NCBI GenBank assembly: GCA_946902985.2
Contig: OX336395.1
Location: 19,508,708 to 19,572,707, forward strand
Direction of reading: 5' to 3'
DNA: 64,000 nt
DNA from: Meconema thalassinum
Lineage: Eukaryota > Arthropoda > Insecta > Orthoptera > Tettigoniidae
Part shown: positions 1 through 13,394 of the stretch, piece after piece
Layout of the letters: each line of letters opens with the position of its first letter
Position numbering within the stretch: position 1 is the first letter of the stretch
Position numbers and translations under genes: made by a program
Notes under the pieces: generated by a model
Told to the model about the DNA's origin: nothing
Seen by the model: only the letters and a program-made list of their open reading frames with translations
Databases searched by the model: none

Positions 1-3000
1 CCAGTTTAACACAATACACTTTCCAAAATGACCCTCACACTGGAATACTAACAGGAAGCCACTGACAAGTGGTGTATTTTTGCTCCAGTTTAACACAATA
101 CACTTTCCAAAATGACCCTCACACTGGAATACTAACAGGAAGCCACTGACAAGTGGTGTATTTTTGCTCCAGTTAAACACAATACACTTCCCAAAATGAC
201 CCTCACACTCGAATACTAACAGCAAGCCACTGACATGTGGTGTATTTTTGCTCCAGTTTAACACAATATACTTTCCAAAATGACCCTCACACTGGAATAC
301 TAACAGGAAGCCACTGACAAGTAGTGTATTTTTGCTCCAGTTTAACACAATACACTTTCCAAAATGACCCTCACACTCGAATACTAACAGGAAGCCACTA
401 ACAAGTAGTGTATTTTTGCTCCAGTTTAACACAATATACTTTCCAAAATGACCCTCACACTGGAATACTAACAGGAAGCCACTGACAAGTAGTGTATTTT
501 TGCTCCAGTTTAACACAATACACTTTCCAAAATGACCCTCACACTCGAATACTAACAGGAAGCCACTAACAAGAGGTGTATTTTTGCTCCAGTTTAACAC
601 AATACACTTTCCAAAATGACCCTCACACTGGAATACTAACAGGAAGCCACTGACAAGTGGTGTATTTTTGCTCCAGTTTAACACAATACACTTTCCAAAA
701 TGACCCTCACACTGGAATACTAACAGGAAGCCACTGACAAGTGGTGTATTTTTGCTCCAGTTAAACACAATACACTTCCCAAAATGACCCTCACACTCGA
801 ATACTAACAGGAAGCCACTGACAAGTGGTGTATTTTTGCTCCAGTTTAACACAATATACTTTCCAAAATGACCCTCACACTGGAATACTAACAGGAAGCC
901 ACTGACAAGTAGTGTATTTTTGCTCCAGTTTAACACAATACACTTTCCAAAATGACCCTCACACTCGAATACTAACAGGAAGCCACTAACAAGTAGTGTA
1001 TTTTTGCTCCAGTTTAACACAATATACTTTCCAAAATGACACTCACACTCGAATACTAACAGGAAGCCACTGAGAAGTGGTGTACTTTTGCTCCAGTTAA
1101 ACACAATACACTTCCCAAAATGACCCTCACACTCGAATACTAACAGGAAGCCACTGACAAGTGGTGTATTTTTGCTCCAGTTTAACACAATACACTTTCC
1201 AAAATGACCCTCACACTGGAATACTAACAGGAAGCCACTGACAAGTGGTGTATTTTTGCTCCAGTTAAACACAATACACTTCCCAAAATGACCCTCACAC
1301 TCGAATACTAACAGGAAGCCACTGACATGTGGTGTATTTTTGCTCCAGTTTAACACAATATACTTTCCAAAATGACCCTCACACTGGAATACTAACAGGA
1401 AGCCACTGACAAGTAGTATATTTTTGCTCCAGTTTAACACAATACACTTTCCAAAATGACCCTCACACTCGAATACTAACAGGAAGCCACTAACAAGTAG
1501 TGTATTTTTGCTCCAGTTTAACACAATATACTTTCCAAAATGACCCTCACACTGGAATACTAACAGGAAGCCACTAACAAGTAGTGTATTTTTGCTCCAG
1601 TTTAACACAATACACTTTCCAAAATGACCCTCACACTCGAATACTAACAGGAAGCCACCGACAAGTGGTGTATTTTTGCTCGAGTTTAACACAGTACACT
1701 TTCCAAAATGACCCTCACACTCGAATACTAACAGGAAGCCACTGACAAGTGGTGTATTTTTGCTCCAGTTTATCACAATACACCTTCCAAAATGACCCTC
1801 ACACTCGAATACTAACAGGAAGCCACTAACAAGTAGTGTATTTTTGCTCCAGTTTAACACAATACACTTTCCAAAATGACCCTCACACTCGAATATTAAC
1901 AGGAAGCCACTGAGAAGTGGTGTATTTTTGCTCCAATTTAACACAATACACCTTCCAAAATGACCCTCACACTCGAATACTAACAGGAAGCCACTGACAA
2001 GTGGTGTATTTTTGCTCCAGTTTAACACAATACACCTTCCAAAATGACCCTCACACTCGAATACTAACAGGAAGCCACTGACAAGTGGTGTATTTTTGCT
2101 CCAGTTTAACACAATATACTTTCCAAAATGACCCTCACACTGGAATACTAACAGGAAGCCACTGACAAGTGGTGTATTTTTGCTCCAGTTTAACACAATA
2201 CACTTTCCAAAATGACCCTCACACTCGAATACTAACAGGAAGCCACTAACAAGAGGTGTATTTTTGCTCCAGTTTAACACAATATACTTTCCAAAATGAC
2301 CCTCACACTCGAATACTAACAGGAAGCCACTAACAAGAGGTGTATTTTTGCTCCAGTTTAACACAATATACTTTCCAAAATGACACTCACACTCGAATAC
2401 TAACAGGAAGCCACCGACAATGGTGTATTTTTGCTCGAGTTTAACACAGTACACTTTCCAAAATGACCCTCACACTCGAATATTAACAGGAAGCCACTGA
2501 GAAGTGGTGTATTTTAGCTCCAATTTAACACAATACACCTTCCAAAATGACCCTCACACTCGAATACTAACAGGAAGCCACTGACAAGTGGTGTATTTTT
2601 GCTCCAGTTTAACACAATACACCTTCCAGAATGACCCTCACACTCGAATACTAACAGGAAGCCACTGACAAGTGGTGTATTTTTGCTCCAGTTTAACACA
2701 ATATACTTTCCAAAATGACCCTCACACTGGAATACTAACAGGAAGCCACTGACAAGTGGTGTATTTTTGCTCCAGTTTAACACAATACACTTTCCAAAAT
2801 GACCCTCACACTCGAATACTAACAGGAAGCCACTGACAAGTGGTGTATTTTTGCTCCAGTTTATCACAATACACCTTCCAAAATGACCCTCACACTCGAA
2901 TACTAACAGGAAGCCTCTGACAAGTGGTGTATTTTTGCTCCAGTTTAACACAATGCACTTTCCAAAATGACCCTCACACTCGAATACTAACAGGAAGCCA

Positions 3001-6000
3001 CCGACAAGTGGTGTATTTTTGCTCCAGTTTAACACAATATACTTTCCAAAATGACCCTCACACTGGAATACTAACAGGAAGCCACTAACAAGAGGTGTAT
3101 TTTTGCTCCAGTTTAACACAATATACTTTCCAAAATGACCCTCACACTGGAATACTAACAGGAAGCCACTAACAAGTAGTGTATTTTTGCTCCAGTTTAA
3201 CACAATACACTTTCCAAAATGACCCTCACACTCGAATACTAACAGGAAGCCACCGACAAGTGGTGTATTTTTGCTCGAGTTTAACACAGTACACTTTCCA
3301 AAATGACCCTCACACTCGAATACTAACAGGAAGCCACTGACAAGTGGTGTATTTTTGCTCCAGTTTATCACAATACACCTTCCAAAATGACCCTCACACT
3401 CGAATACTAACAGGAAGCCACTAACAAGTAGTGTATTTTTGCTCCAGTTTAACACAATACACTTTCCAAAATGACCCTCACACTCGAATATTAACAGGAA
3501 GCCACTGAGAAGTGGTGTATTTTTGCTCCAATTTAACACAATACACCTTCCAAAATGACCCTCACACTCGAATACTAACAGGAAGCCACTGACAAGTGGT
3601 GTATTTTTGCTCCAGTTTAACACAATACACCTTCCAAAATGACCCTCACACTCGAATACTAACAGGAAGCCACTGACAAGTGGTGTATTTTTGCTCCAGT
3701 TTAACACAATATACTTTCCAAAATGACCCTCACACTGGAATACTAACAGGAAGCCACTGACAAGTGGTGTATTTTTGCTCCAGTTTAACACAATACACTT
3801 TCCAAAATGACCCTCACACTCGAATACTAACAGGAAGCCACTAACAAGAGGTGTATTTTTGCTCCAGTTTAACACAATATACTTTCCAAAATGACCCTCA
3901 CACTCGAATACTAACAGGAAGCCACTAACAAGAGGTGTATTTTTGCTCCAGTTTAACACAATATACTTTCCAAAATGACACTCACACTCGAATACTAACA
4001 GGAAGCCACCGACAATGGTGTATTTTTGCTCGAGTTTAACACAGTACACTTTCCAAAATGACCCTCACACTCGAATATTAACAGGAAGCCACTGAGAAGT
4101 GGTGTATTTTAGCTCCAATTTAACACAATACACCTTCCAAAATGACCCTCACACTCGAATACTAACAGGAAGCCACTGACAAGTGGTGTATTTTTGCTCC
4201 AGTTTAACACAATACACCTTCCAAAATGACCCTCACACTCGAATACTAACAGGAAGCCACTGACAAGTGGTGTATTTTTGCTCCAGTTTAACACAATATA
4301 CTTTCCAAAATGACCCTCACACTGGAATACTAACAGGAAGCCACTGACAAGTGGTGTATTTTTGCTCCAGTTTAACACAATACACTTTCCAAAATGACCC
4401 TCACACTCGAATACTAACAGGAAGCCACTGACAAGTGGTGTATTTTTGCTCCAGTTTATCACAATACACCTTCCAAAATGACCCTCACACTCGAATACTA
4501 ACAGGAAGCCTCTGACAAGTGGTGTATTTTTGCTCCAGTTTAACACAATGCACTTTCCAAAATGACCCTCACACTCGAATACTAACAGGAAGCCACCGAC
4601 AAGTGGTGTATTTTTGCTCCAGTTTAACACAATATACTTTCCAAAATGACCCTCACACTGGAATACTAACAGGAAGCCACTAACAAGAGGTGTATTTTTG
4701 CTCCAGTTTAACACAATATACTTTCCAAAATGACCCTCACACTGGAATACTAACAGGAAGCCACTAACAAGTAGTGTATTTTTGCTCCAGTTTAACACAA
4801 TACACTTTCCAAAATGACCCTCACACTCGAATACTAACAGGAAGCCACCGACAAGTGGTGTATTTTTGCTCGAGTTTAACACAGTACACTTTCCAAAATG
4901 ACCCTCACACTCGAATACTAACAGGAAGCCACTGACAAGTGGTGTATTTTTGCTCCAGTTTATCACAATACACCTTCCAAAATGACCCTCACACTCGAAT
5001 ACTAACAGGAAGCCACTAACAAGTAGTGTATTTTTGCTCCAGTTTAACACAATACACTTTCCAAAATGACCCTCACACTCGAATATTAACAGGAAGCCAC
5101 TGAGAAGTGGTGTATTTTTGCTCCAATTTAACACAATACACCTTCCAAAATGACCCTCACACTCGAATACTAACAGGAAGCCACTGACAAGTGGTGTATT
5201 TTTGCTCCAGTTTAACACAATACACCTTCCAAAATGACCCTCACACTCGAATACTAACAGGAAGCCACTGACAAGTGGTGTATTTTTGCTCCAGTTTAAC
5301 ACAATATACTTTCCAAAATGACCCTCACACTGGAATACTAACAGGAAGCCACTGACAAGTGGTGTATTTTTGCTCCAGTTTAACACAATACACTTTCCAA
5401 AATGACCCTCACACTCGAATACTAACAGGAAGCCACTAACAAGAGGTGTATTTTTGCTCCAGTTTAACACAATATACTTTCCAAAATGACCCTCACACTC
5501 GAATACTAACAGGAAGCCACTAACAAGAGGTGTATTTTTGCTCCAGTTTAACACAATATACTTTCCAAAATGACACTCACACTCGAATACTAACAGGAAG
5601 CCACCGACAATGGTGTATTTTTGCTCGAGTTTAACACAGTACACTTTCCAAAATGACCCTCACACTCGAATATTAACAGGAAGCCACTGAGAAGTGGTGT
5701 ATTTTAGCTCCAATTTAACACAATACACCTTCCAAAATGACCCTCACACTCGAATACTAACAGGAAGCCACTGACAAGTGGTGTATTTTTGCTCCAGTTT
5801 AACACAATACACCTTCCAAAATGACCCTCACACTCGAATACTAACAGGAAGCCACTGACAAGTGGTGTATTTTTGCTCCAGTTTAACACAATATACTTTC
5901 CAAAATGACCCTCACACTGGAATACTAACAGGAAGCCACTGACAAGTGGTGTATTTTTGCTCCAGTTTAACACAATACACTTTCCAAAATGACCCTCACA

Positions 6001-7880
6001 CTCGAATACTAACAGGAAGCCACTGACAAGTGGTGTATTTTTGCTCCAGTTTATCACAATACACCTTCCAAAATGACCCTCACACTCGAATACTAACAGG
6101 AAGCCTCTGACAAGTGGTGTATTTTTGCTCCAGTTTAACACAATGCACTTTCCAAAATGACCCTCACACTCGAATACTAACAGGAAGCCACCGACAAGTG
6201 GTGTATTTTTGCTCCAGTTTAACACAATATACTTTCCAAAATGACCCTCACACTGGAATACTAACAGGAAGCCACTAACAAGAGGTGTATTTTTGCTCCA
6301 GTTTAACACAATATACTTTCCAAAATGACACTCACACTCGAATACTAACAGGAAGCCACTGACAAGTAGTGTATTTTTGCTCGAGTTTAACACAATATAC
6401 TTTCCAAAATGACCCTCACACTCGAATACTAACAGGAAGCCACCGACAAGTGGTGTATTTTTGCTCCAGTTTAACACAATACACCTTCCAAAATGACCCT
6501 CACACTCGAATACTAACAGGAAGCCACTGACAAGTGGTGTATTTTTGCTCCAGTTTAACACAATATACTTTCCAAAATGACCCTCACACTCGAATACTAA
6601 CAGGAAGCCACCGACAAGTGGTGTATTTTTGCTCCAGTTTAACACAATATACTTTCCAAAATGACCCTCACACTGGAATACTAACAGGAAGCCACTAACA
6701 AGAGGTGTATTTTTGCTCCAGTTTAACACAATATACTTTCCTAAATGACACTCACACTCGAATACTAACAGGAAGCCACTAACAAGAGGTGTATTTTTGC
6801 TCCAGTTTAACACAATATACTTTCCAAAATGACACTCACACTCGAATACTAACAGGAAGCCACCGACAAGTGGTGTATTTTTGCTCCAGTTTAACACAAT
6901 ATACTTTCCAAAATGACCCTCACACTGGAATACAAACAGGAAGCCACTGACAAGTGGTGTATTTTTGCTCCAGTTTAACACAATACACTTTCCAAAATGA
7001 CCCTCACACTCGAATACTAACAGGAAGCCACTAACAAGAGGTGTATTTTTGCCCCAGTTTAACACAATATACTTTCCAAAATGACCCTCACACTCGAATA
7101 CTAACAGGAAGCCACTAACAAGAGGTGTATTTTTGCTCCAGTTTAACACAATATACTTTCCAAAATGACACTCACACTCGAATACTAACAGGAAGCCACC
7201 GACAAGTGGTGTATTTTTGCTCCAGTTTAACACAATATACTTTCCAAAATGACCCTCACACTCGAATACAAACAGGAAGCCACTGACAAGTGGTGTATTT
7301 TTGCTCCAGTTTAACACAATACATTTTCCAAAATGACCCTCACACTCGAATACTAACAGGAAGCCACTAACAAGAGGTGTATTTTTGCTCCAGTTTAACA
7401 CAATATACTTTCCAAAATGACCCTCACACTCGAATACTAACAGGAAGCCACTAACAAGAGGTGTATTTTTGCTCCAGTTTAACACAATATACTTTCCAAA
7501 ATGACCCTCACACTCGAATACTAACAGGAAGCCACTGACAAGTAGTGTATTTTTGCTCCAGTTTATCACAATACACTTTCCAAAATGACCCTCACACTCG
7601 AATACTAACAGGAAGCCACTGACAAGTGGTGTATTTTTGCTCCAGTTTAACACAATATACTTTCCAAAATGACCCTCACACTCGAATACTAACAGGAAGC
7701 CACTGACAAGTAGTGTATTTTTGCTCGAGTTTAACACAATATACTTTCCAAAATGACCCTCACACTCGAATACAAACAGGAAGCCACTGACAAGTAGTGT
7801 ATTTTTGCTCCAGTTTAACACAATACACTTCCCAAAATGACCCTCACACTAGAATATTAACAGGAAGCCACCGACAAGTG
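1..7880. repeat. 84-bp tandem satellite array
   Basis: Head-to-tail monomers of 84 bp fill this stretch, roughly 93 copies, and the array runs off the left edge of the window. Monomers differ at a few recurrent sites (for example ctcgaat against ctggaat, and caagtggtg against caagtagtg or caagaggtg). A few carry a 1-bp deletion (ccgacaatgg) that breaks register. Because 84 is 28 codons, the minus strand stays open across many monomers and gives long repetitive reading frames. These are a by-product of the period, since they begin and end at the rare indel or stop-creating variants. The array ends at about 7,880 where the sequence becomes unique. Confidence 0.97.
1500..6310. repeat. 1,595-bp higher-order repeat within the satellite, about 3 copies
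   Basis: Rare monomer variants recur at an exact spacing of 1,595 bp, which is 19 monomers minus the 1-bp deletion. The ccgacaatgg deletion variant lies at 2,411, 4,006 and 5,601; the tttagctcc variant lies at about 2,513, 4,108 and 5,703; and the gctcgag/acagtacac variant shows the same spacing from about 1,657. The two full units starting at 2,515 and 4,110 differ by what looks like one base. The correspondence fades before about 1,500 and after about 6,310, so about three units are present. This points to recent unequal exchange or block amplification. Confidence 0.9.
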
Positions 7881-9094
7881 CTACCTCTCTATTTTGCTCA
7901 TTCAGTGTTAAGTTAGGGTAGCGCTAAATATTGCAAACGAGTGAAAAGAAATGCTTTCAAATTAGTAGACTATGCATTAACTTACATCTTCCTATCAATC
8001 TGAAGATTGGTTTCACTCAAAATAAAGAAACTTAACAAATGTAATATTTTTATAATTTGTCTCTGGGAGAGGGAATGGTCTTCCTGTAGTTACCCCCCTA
8101 GTATCAACGTAGATTGTTGTTGTTACAGGGTTAAGTAGCAATAAACAACACACTTTCCCAATAGATTTACAATGAGAGATTTAAGGACAAAGGTTGTTAT
8201 GTTTTTATTTCAACCAAATGATTATAGAACACTATTTACATTTCAGTTAGAACTCCGAGTTCTACGTTCACTAACTTAAGAAGGCAATCACTGAAAATTG
8301 GATCATCAGAACACTCACCGGTTATTCGATATTTATAAAGTTTTACGAAGTGTCGTACTCATTTCTTTGATTTACTGTTTCTGAAATCCATGTAAAATGA
8401 TAAAGGGAAGACCTCAGAATGTTAAAATGACATGAAACAGGCGTCACAGCGGCCAAATTCTGAAGTGGACACCAATTAAGGAGCATATTTTCCTACAGCA
8501 ACGGTATCTGCAAATCGCAACTTCGTACATATTTTTTATGGACATTACAGATATTTATAAAATTAGAGTGTAATTCGTCACTGCTAATGTCTATTCTCAT
8601 TCATTTGAATGCTCATTTGTCACGATCGGTCGCTTGTGAGCGCCGCAGGAGGGATCTATACTACTGAAATAATATATATGATGATGATGATTAGCCTTTC
8701 CTCTTGGGTCTACATTAAACACTATTGTAGAACATGCGAGTGTTAAAGAACATATGCAATTTAGTGCGGAGTCGCACGTTCATCACCATGGTTACCACAT
8801 GGACTAGAGTGCTATGGTCAGGCCCTTCCTTACAGGTGGCTGTGCCAGTATCCTTTGAACCCTCCTCTTCATCTTCTTCGAACTGCTCAAGGACTCAGAT
8901 GTTCTCCCCTTTGCAATAATAATACAGTCTTGCTTTGGGGAAGACGTGCACAACAAGAACCAACAGGAAAACATAGCATAATACATAGATGAAATAATCA
9001 GTCAGATCGATAATATGTGAATAAAAACACGTGATCTACCAACTTCTACAACATAAAGTTATGATAGAAACATTGTACAACAATAACTACACTG
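7881..9094. other. Unique-looking flank, nothing recognised
   Basis: Sequence to the right of the satellite. I see only short unconvincing reading frames, no RNA gene and no inverted or direct repeat pair. Confidence 0.5.
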
Positions 9095-9490
9095 GTTGGT
9101 TTGTTCCTCAGTTTAGGGGTCATGAAGCCCCGTGTACTTTGTGTGTGTGTAGAATCTGTCTGATAACTGGTATTAATTGTGATGGCTGTATTAGAGTGTG
9201 TTATCTGTTTTTAATTCAAGTAAGGACTGTAGACATTCAATTTTCAACTAGTTGCTACTTTTGCTACAAACGCCACTGTCAAAGACAACTAGTTATGGAC
9301 TTGCTTACTAGATGCCACCACAGTCGCCTCTTGGCGACAAGCGCTGGAGCATAAGAGTGTTAGTTAATTGTAGCCTATAATTTAGCTTCAAACAAGTGTA
9401 ATTAGTGGAAGGTTCTTTTACATGCCATAAATCTATGACATGGGCCTGCTGGCTGTACTTCCCCTCCAAAGGAAGCCATACTGAGGGATT
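9095..9490 (+). repeat. Dispersed repeat family R1, copy 1
   Basis: A stretch of about 400 bp that begins near the motif cctcagtttagggg and ends with ctccaaaggaagccatac and gagggattttt. It is repeated, diverged, at 43,030-43,440. Its 3' half recurs at about 14,210-14,345 and its 5' part at 63,757-63,900. No coding potential or terminal repeats are evident, so the class is unknown (non-autonomous). Confidence 0.75.
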
Positions 9491-10017
9491 TTTAACGCTT
9501 GCCACCAAAGCCGCCTAACGCATATAATGTAAGTGTAATATTCCACAATAACCTTCACCGATATTCGTACAGTAAAATACTGAGTGCTACCGGGGTGGAC
9601 TCGGCCTCGTTCAACCTTGAACAATGACTGCTAATAATAAGGAAAATAACATCTGGCAGTGTTTACTGTGAATTCTCAATTTCCGAACGTGACACCTTCA
9701 CGTACCATACTCCGATTTATCACACGAAAACTGAGATTGCAGACCGCCGGCACGTTAAATCTGTAGCGTGTCAGAAAACAATTAAGAGGTGTACAACACG
9801 AAATATTCACGCTTTGTTACATAAAACAACAGCAATCAAATGCTACAGCAGATCCAAATATCGCACTGTAAACAATAAACATACTATACACATGTCACGC
9901 TCTATATAACTTACCTCCCACATAACACACGTTCAGTGACCTATAACGTCTTTGCCGATAACTGCACAAAAGAAAGTGTTAGTATATTCGAACATAATTC
10001 AATAATTTCAAAATAGT
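9491..10017. other. Intergenic, nothing recognised
   Basis: About 530 bp between the R1 copy and a SINE. I see no gene, repeat pair or regulatory motif that I can defend. Confidence 0.45.
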
Positions 10018-10371
10018 ATTTACTAAAAGCAAGCTTCCGTGGCTTAGGCGGCACGCCGGCCTCTCACCGCTGGGTCCGTGGTTCAAATCCCGGTCACTCC
10101 ATGTGAGATCTGTGCTGGACAAAACGGAGGCAGACAGGTTTTTCTCCGGGTACTCCGGTTTTCCCTGTCTAAATTTCATTCCAGCAACACTCTTCACTAT
10201 CATTTCATTTCATCTGTCATTCATTTAATCATTGCCCCAGAGGAGTGCGTCAGGCCTCGGCAGCCGGCACAGTCATATCCTCGCCGCTAGCTGGGGTCTT
10301 CATTCATTCCATTCCTGACCCGGTCGGAGGCTGGAAGCAGGCTGTGGATTTTCATTCATTTACTAAAAGCA
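10018..10371 (+). repeat. tRNA-derived SINE (family A) with 14-bp target duplication
   Basis: The body at 10,032-10,357 begins with a tRNA-like head. An A-box-like gtggcttaggcgg is followed about 40 bp later by a B-box-like ggttcaaatcc. The perfect direct repeat atttactaaaagca flanks the body at 10,018-10,031 and 10,358-10,371, which is the mark of target-primed insertion. A diverged opposite-strand copy lies at about 14,508-14,812 inside the Polinton. The tRNA head is not an intact tRNA gene. Confidence 0.88.
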
Positions 10372-11282
10372 CAGAAAATTAATTTTAAAAATCCTGTTCT
10401 ATGGCAAACACCTAAACAAGATAATAATTTCCTTTCTAGCTGAAATATATTTACTCAAGTGACCATAACCACTATTAACAATATACTTCAATTATATACC
10501 AACTTTTACAAATCTCCTATCTTCAATAAAGACACCTTCTTCTGTAAAACAATGCATTGCATTCACTGAACACAACCGAACTGTGGAGGCCACTGGGATA
10601 TATGCTTCCCACCTTTGATGTCTGATGACAGTAAACATCAAATTAATGGGTTTTCAATATTTCTGTGCAGCTAGCTTGTGGATGCTGTGGAACTGCTTGA
10701 AATGAAAGGGGTGGGAAGATATTATCCCAACGACCTCTGAAGGGGGATGAAGCTGGGAACATGCGTTGAATAAAGAAATCTTTATGGACAGGCAATGGTG
10801 GGGAATGCTCGTATATAACCACTCTACCCGGCATGCTCGAAGGGAAAAATGATGATTTCAGAAGATTTTTTCTTGAATTTCCAGGATGTACATCTTTCCA
10901 CACTTGCTTAATATTGGGACATGTTTCGGATTAGGGCCTTCAACAGCCGTTACAGATTTTGCACATCACACACTATTCCAGGCACGTATCCAGGATTCTT
11001 TCTCGAGATTCGGCTGAATCCTTAAATTTATAGAGATGAGATGAATTTGTCTGTCCTCGGATGACCGCTGTGTTAAGGGTGCGGATTTTTCCTTTTATTT
11101 CTCCTTGAAATTCATATTTCAATAACATCAATATTGTTTACAGTACAGCAGATAAAAAAACACGGTGTATACTGTATATAAATGAAGGCGATGTAAGCTC
11201 TTTCTCGGTCCTTGTACTTACTCTTGACAGTTGAATGGTAATGGTCAAAATTACAGATCTATGGAAATGCTATACAGAGTCA
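10372..11282. other. Intergenic, one short repeated phrase
   Basis: No gene is recognised. The phrase taagggtgcggattttt near 11,075 recurs in closely similar form near 12,230, on either side of the inverted-repeat element at 11,283-11,882. The two may be pieces of one older repeat split by that insertion. Confidence 0.4.
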
Positions 11283-11882
11283 TTATCTATGTGCGCCTTG
11301 ATAAACACGGCAAGCTAAGCCGGCTGTGACTGGCACAGATCGTGGGCGCGCGTATGCGGATCAGCCGGTGGTGGCGCGCTACGCTGTCTCATATTGTTAG
11401 TTCAAACGTGCTTTGTCATTCATATGAACGTGTATCTGCGAAGCTTAGACATTGCTCATTTAGTGATTACTGTGATTGTTGGTCATGTCTAGATAAGTGT
11501 GTACATCCATAATTTGTGTATGAAAAGTAGAAAATCTTGTTCTGAAACTAGACGAAAATTTTGAATGAAGTTTCTAGGAAGACCTGTGCCTATTGCCAGT
11601 ACAATTAGGAGGCTCGCTAAACGATTCAAGGAAACAGGCTCCGTAAATAATAAAAGAGTTAACAGACATTCTTTCATCAGAAGATGTCAGGTGTGTATTA
11701 CAAGAGAGGGAGGACATTTTCAGCATCGCCTATGAGCACTGTAAGTACACATTATTGAACATGTTTGGTGAAAGTGAGAAAGTGCGTGCCAACCACCGGC
11801 TGGACCGTGTAAGCGCGCCCGCGATCTGCGCCAGTCACAGCCGGCTTAGCTTGCCGTGTTTCTCGGGGCGCACATAGATAAT
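11283..11882. mobile_element. Non-autonomous Tc1/mariner-like element with about 95-bp terminal inverted repeats
   Basis: The left end (11,283-11,377) and the reverse complement of the right end (11,788-11,882) match over about 95 bp with few differences, starting cattatctatgtgcgcc. Inside, the plus strand around 11,570-11,680 reads as a helix-turn-helix segment of the kind found near the N-terminus of Tc1/mariner-type transposases (TIRRLAKRFKETGSV). The catalytic domain is absent, so this is an internally deleted relic. The superfamily call rests on that one segment. I cannot define the target duplication with confidence. Confidence 0.65.
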
Positions 11883-12540
11883 GGCCCTGTATTTAATCAC
11901 ATGTAAATCTTATTCCGGTAAAACCACATTGACCCAATTTAATTGTGCATATATTCGTGTTGAGCGCCTGAAAGTTACGGGTTCCTTGTTAACACCTCAG
12001 TGTAGAATGCCGAGCTGTGCTGCCAGCTTCTCACACGGTGGTGCGGTGAGGTGCTTTCTGGGTAGTAGGATCCTTTTAATCCTTGCCTCTTGCTAAGAAT
12101 ATATAGACTGTGCCATAGTGTAGAATGTCTTCTTTGGAATCTTCGCAATTTGAAGATAGTTTGAATGAAATACGCCCGCGTCTACAATATTATGATCTTC
12201 ATTAGTCTGCCCTCAGGCGACCGCTGAGTTAAGGGTGCGGATTTTACTCTCTCGCAGCTGCAAGCTGACAAACGCTCTGCATGAAGATTAGTCAGCTCAC
12301 AGGTTCTTCCCTGTTGAAGTACCACAGTACAAAAATGCAATACTGAAAGATCTAGCATACTGATTTTTCAAAAATGTAAATATTATGTCTTTTTATGTAC
12401 TAATAAATGAATAGCAGGAATTTATGTATTTATAAAAAAATGCTTAAAATATTTATTTACCTAAAAATCCGAGCCCTATGCATGACAATATTCGCTATGA
12501 TACAATCAAAGATTAAAACAAATTATGGTTAAATATAAAA
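11883..12540. other. Intergenic, nothing recognised
   Basis: AT-rich DNA with no credible reading frame. It contains the second copy of the taagggtgcggatttt phrase near 12,230. Confidence 0.4.
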
Positions 12541-12673
12541 CATTACCTGTGTTTATAAAGCCCATTTTACTAGGAATTATTGGAGCGTTTCAGAGGAGAC
12601 TCCAGTCACATCAGCCCCCCCACATTGGATACTCCCCTGCACAGCAGCACCGTACTCTCCTGCAGCTGACGTA
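12541..12673 (+). repeat. Left remnant of the 155-bp repeat that was the Polinton target
   Basis: This segment matches the 3' part of the 155-bp tandem repeat on the other side of the Polinton (31,669-32,033), ending in ctgcagctgacgta. Its last six bases, gacgta (12,668-12,673), are repeated directly after the Polinton at 31,669-31,674. The undisturbed junction ctgcagctgacgtatattg is visible at 31,816-31,834, so the pre-insertion site can be read. Confidence 0.9.
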
Positions 12674-13333
12674 AGTAGGTAGGCTGGGGGGGTTTTGACT
12701 CAAATACCGTTATTTATGCAAATTAGGGGGGCGTGGCAAGGTCAATGACCTTGAGGTAGGTCATGATCAATGACCTTGAGGTAGGTCATTGACCCCAAGG
12801 TCGCCGGGACCCCGGAAGGTAAACAAACCTTGGAGGGTCCAGGAACCGGTTTGAGGGGGTGTGGGTGGAGGGGGAGGAGTGGGGGTGGGGAGGGGGAGGG
12901 GGAGGGAGGGGAGGGGGGAAGGGGGGTGGTGACGAGGGTGGGGGATGAGGGGGAAGGATGGAAGAGGCTCTGCACGAGACCTTCCTCGACCCAGTCTCTC
13001 TGTTGGACTGAGCGCCTTCTCTGTTATTATCCTGGGCTATATAGCTTTGCCTTATGCCCGATGAGATCCGAGTGTTGCCGAAGGTTTCCGAATCCTTGGT
13101 TGTGAATGAATTGTCAGAGAATTGAACGGTCAACTGGTGTGTGTGTGTGTGTGACGTCACAGCAGATTACGGGATGTGGGGTAGGTCATGAACGGGAGTG
13201 TTTTGAATGGAAAACATGAATGGCGGTGGATGGCGGTGGTTGTTGAACCCTGACGTGGTAGGTTGGTTAGGTGTGAATGGGTCTGAGAGACAAACAAGAT
13301 GGGGTTGAAAGCGCTCAATGGTAAACAAACATC
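12674..13333 (+). repeat. Polinton left terminal inverted repeat
   Basis: About 660 bp, inverted with respect to 31,008-31,668. From the outside in it holds: a G run after agtaggtaggctggg; two copies of a caatgaccttgaggtaggtcat-like phrase; a purine-rich tract of about 100 bp dominated by GGGGA (about 12,855-12,960); a GT microsatellite; and a perfect TGACGTCA palindrome at 13,152-13,159. Open frames inside it on both strands are side effects of the biased composition. Confidence 0.95.
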
Positions 13334-13394
13334 GATGCGTGGGTGGATGTTTAATGAACATAGGTGTTTGTGTGAATGAATAAACAGATTTGAA

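Noticed and set aside
2514..7821. Long minus-strand reading frames (511, 511 and 705 codons) with a 28-residue repeat
   Set aside because: They follow from the 84-bp satellite period being a multiple of three; the starts and stops coincide with rare monomer variants, and there is no promoter or non-repetitive part.
9031..9354. 107-codon plus-strand frame
   Set aside because: It runs through dispersed repeat R1; the equivalent frame in the 43,030 copy is different and no protein motif is present.
10032..10100. tRNA gene
   Set aside because: A and B boxes are present but no cloverleaf closes, and the flanking target duplication and body show that it is a SINE head. The same applies at 34,536, 41,830, 43,616 and 61,823.
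12742..13160. Pro- or Gly-rich reading frames in the Polinton terminal repeats on both strands
   Set aside because: They lie in the purine/pyrimidine tract of the inverted repeat and appear in mirror image at the other end; composition explains them.
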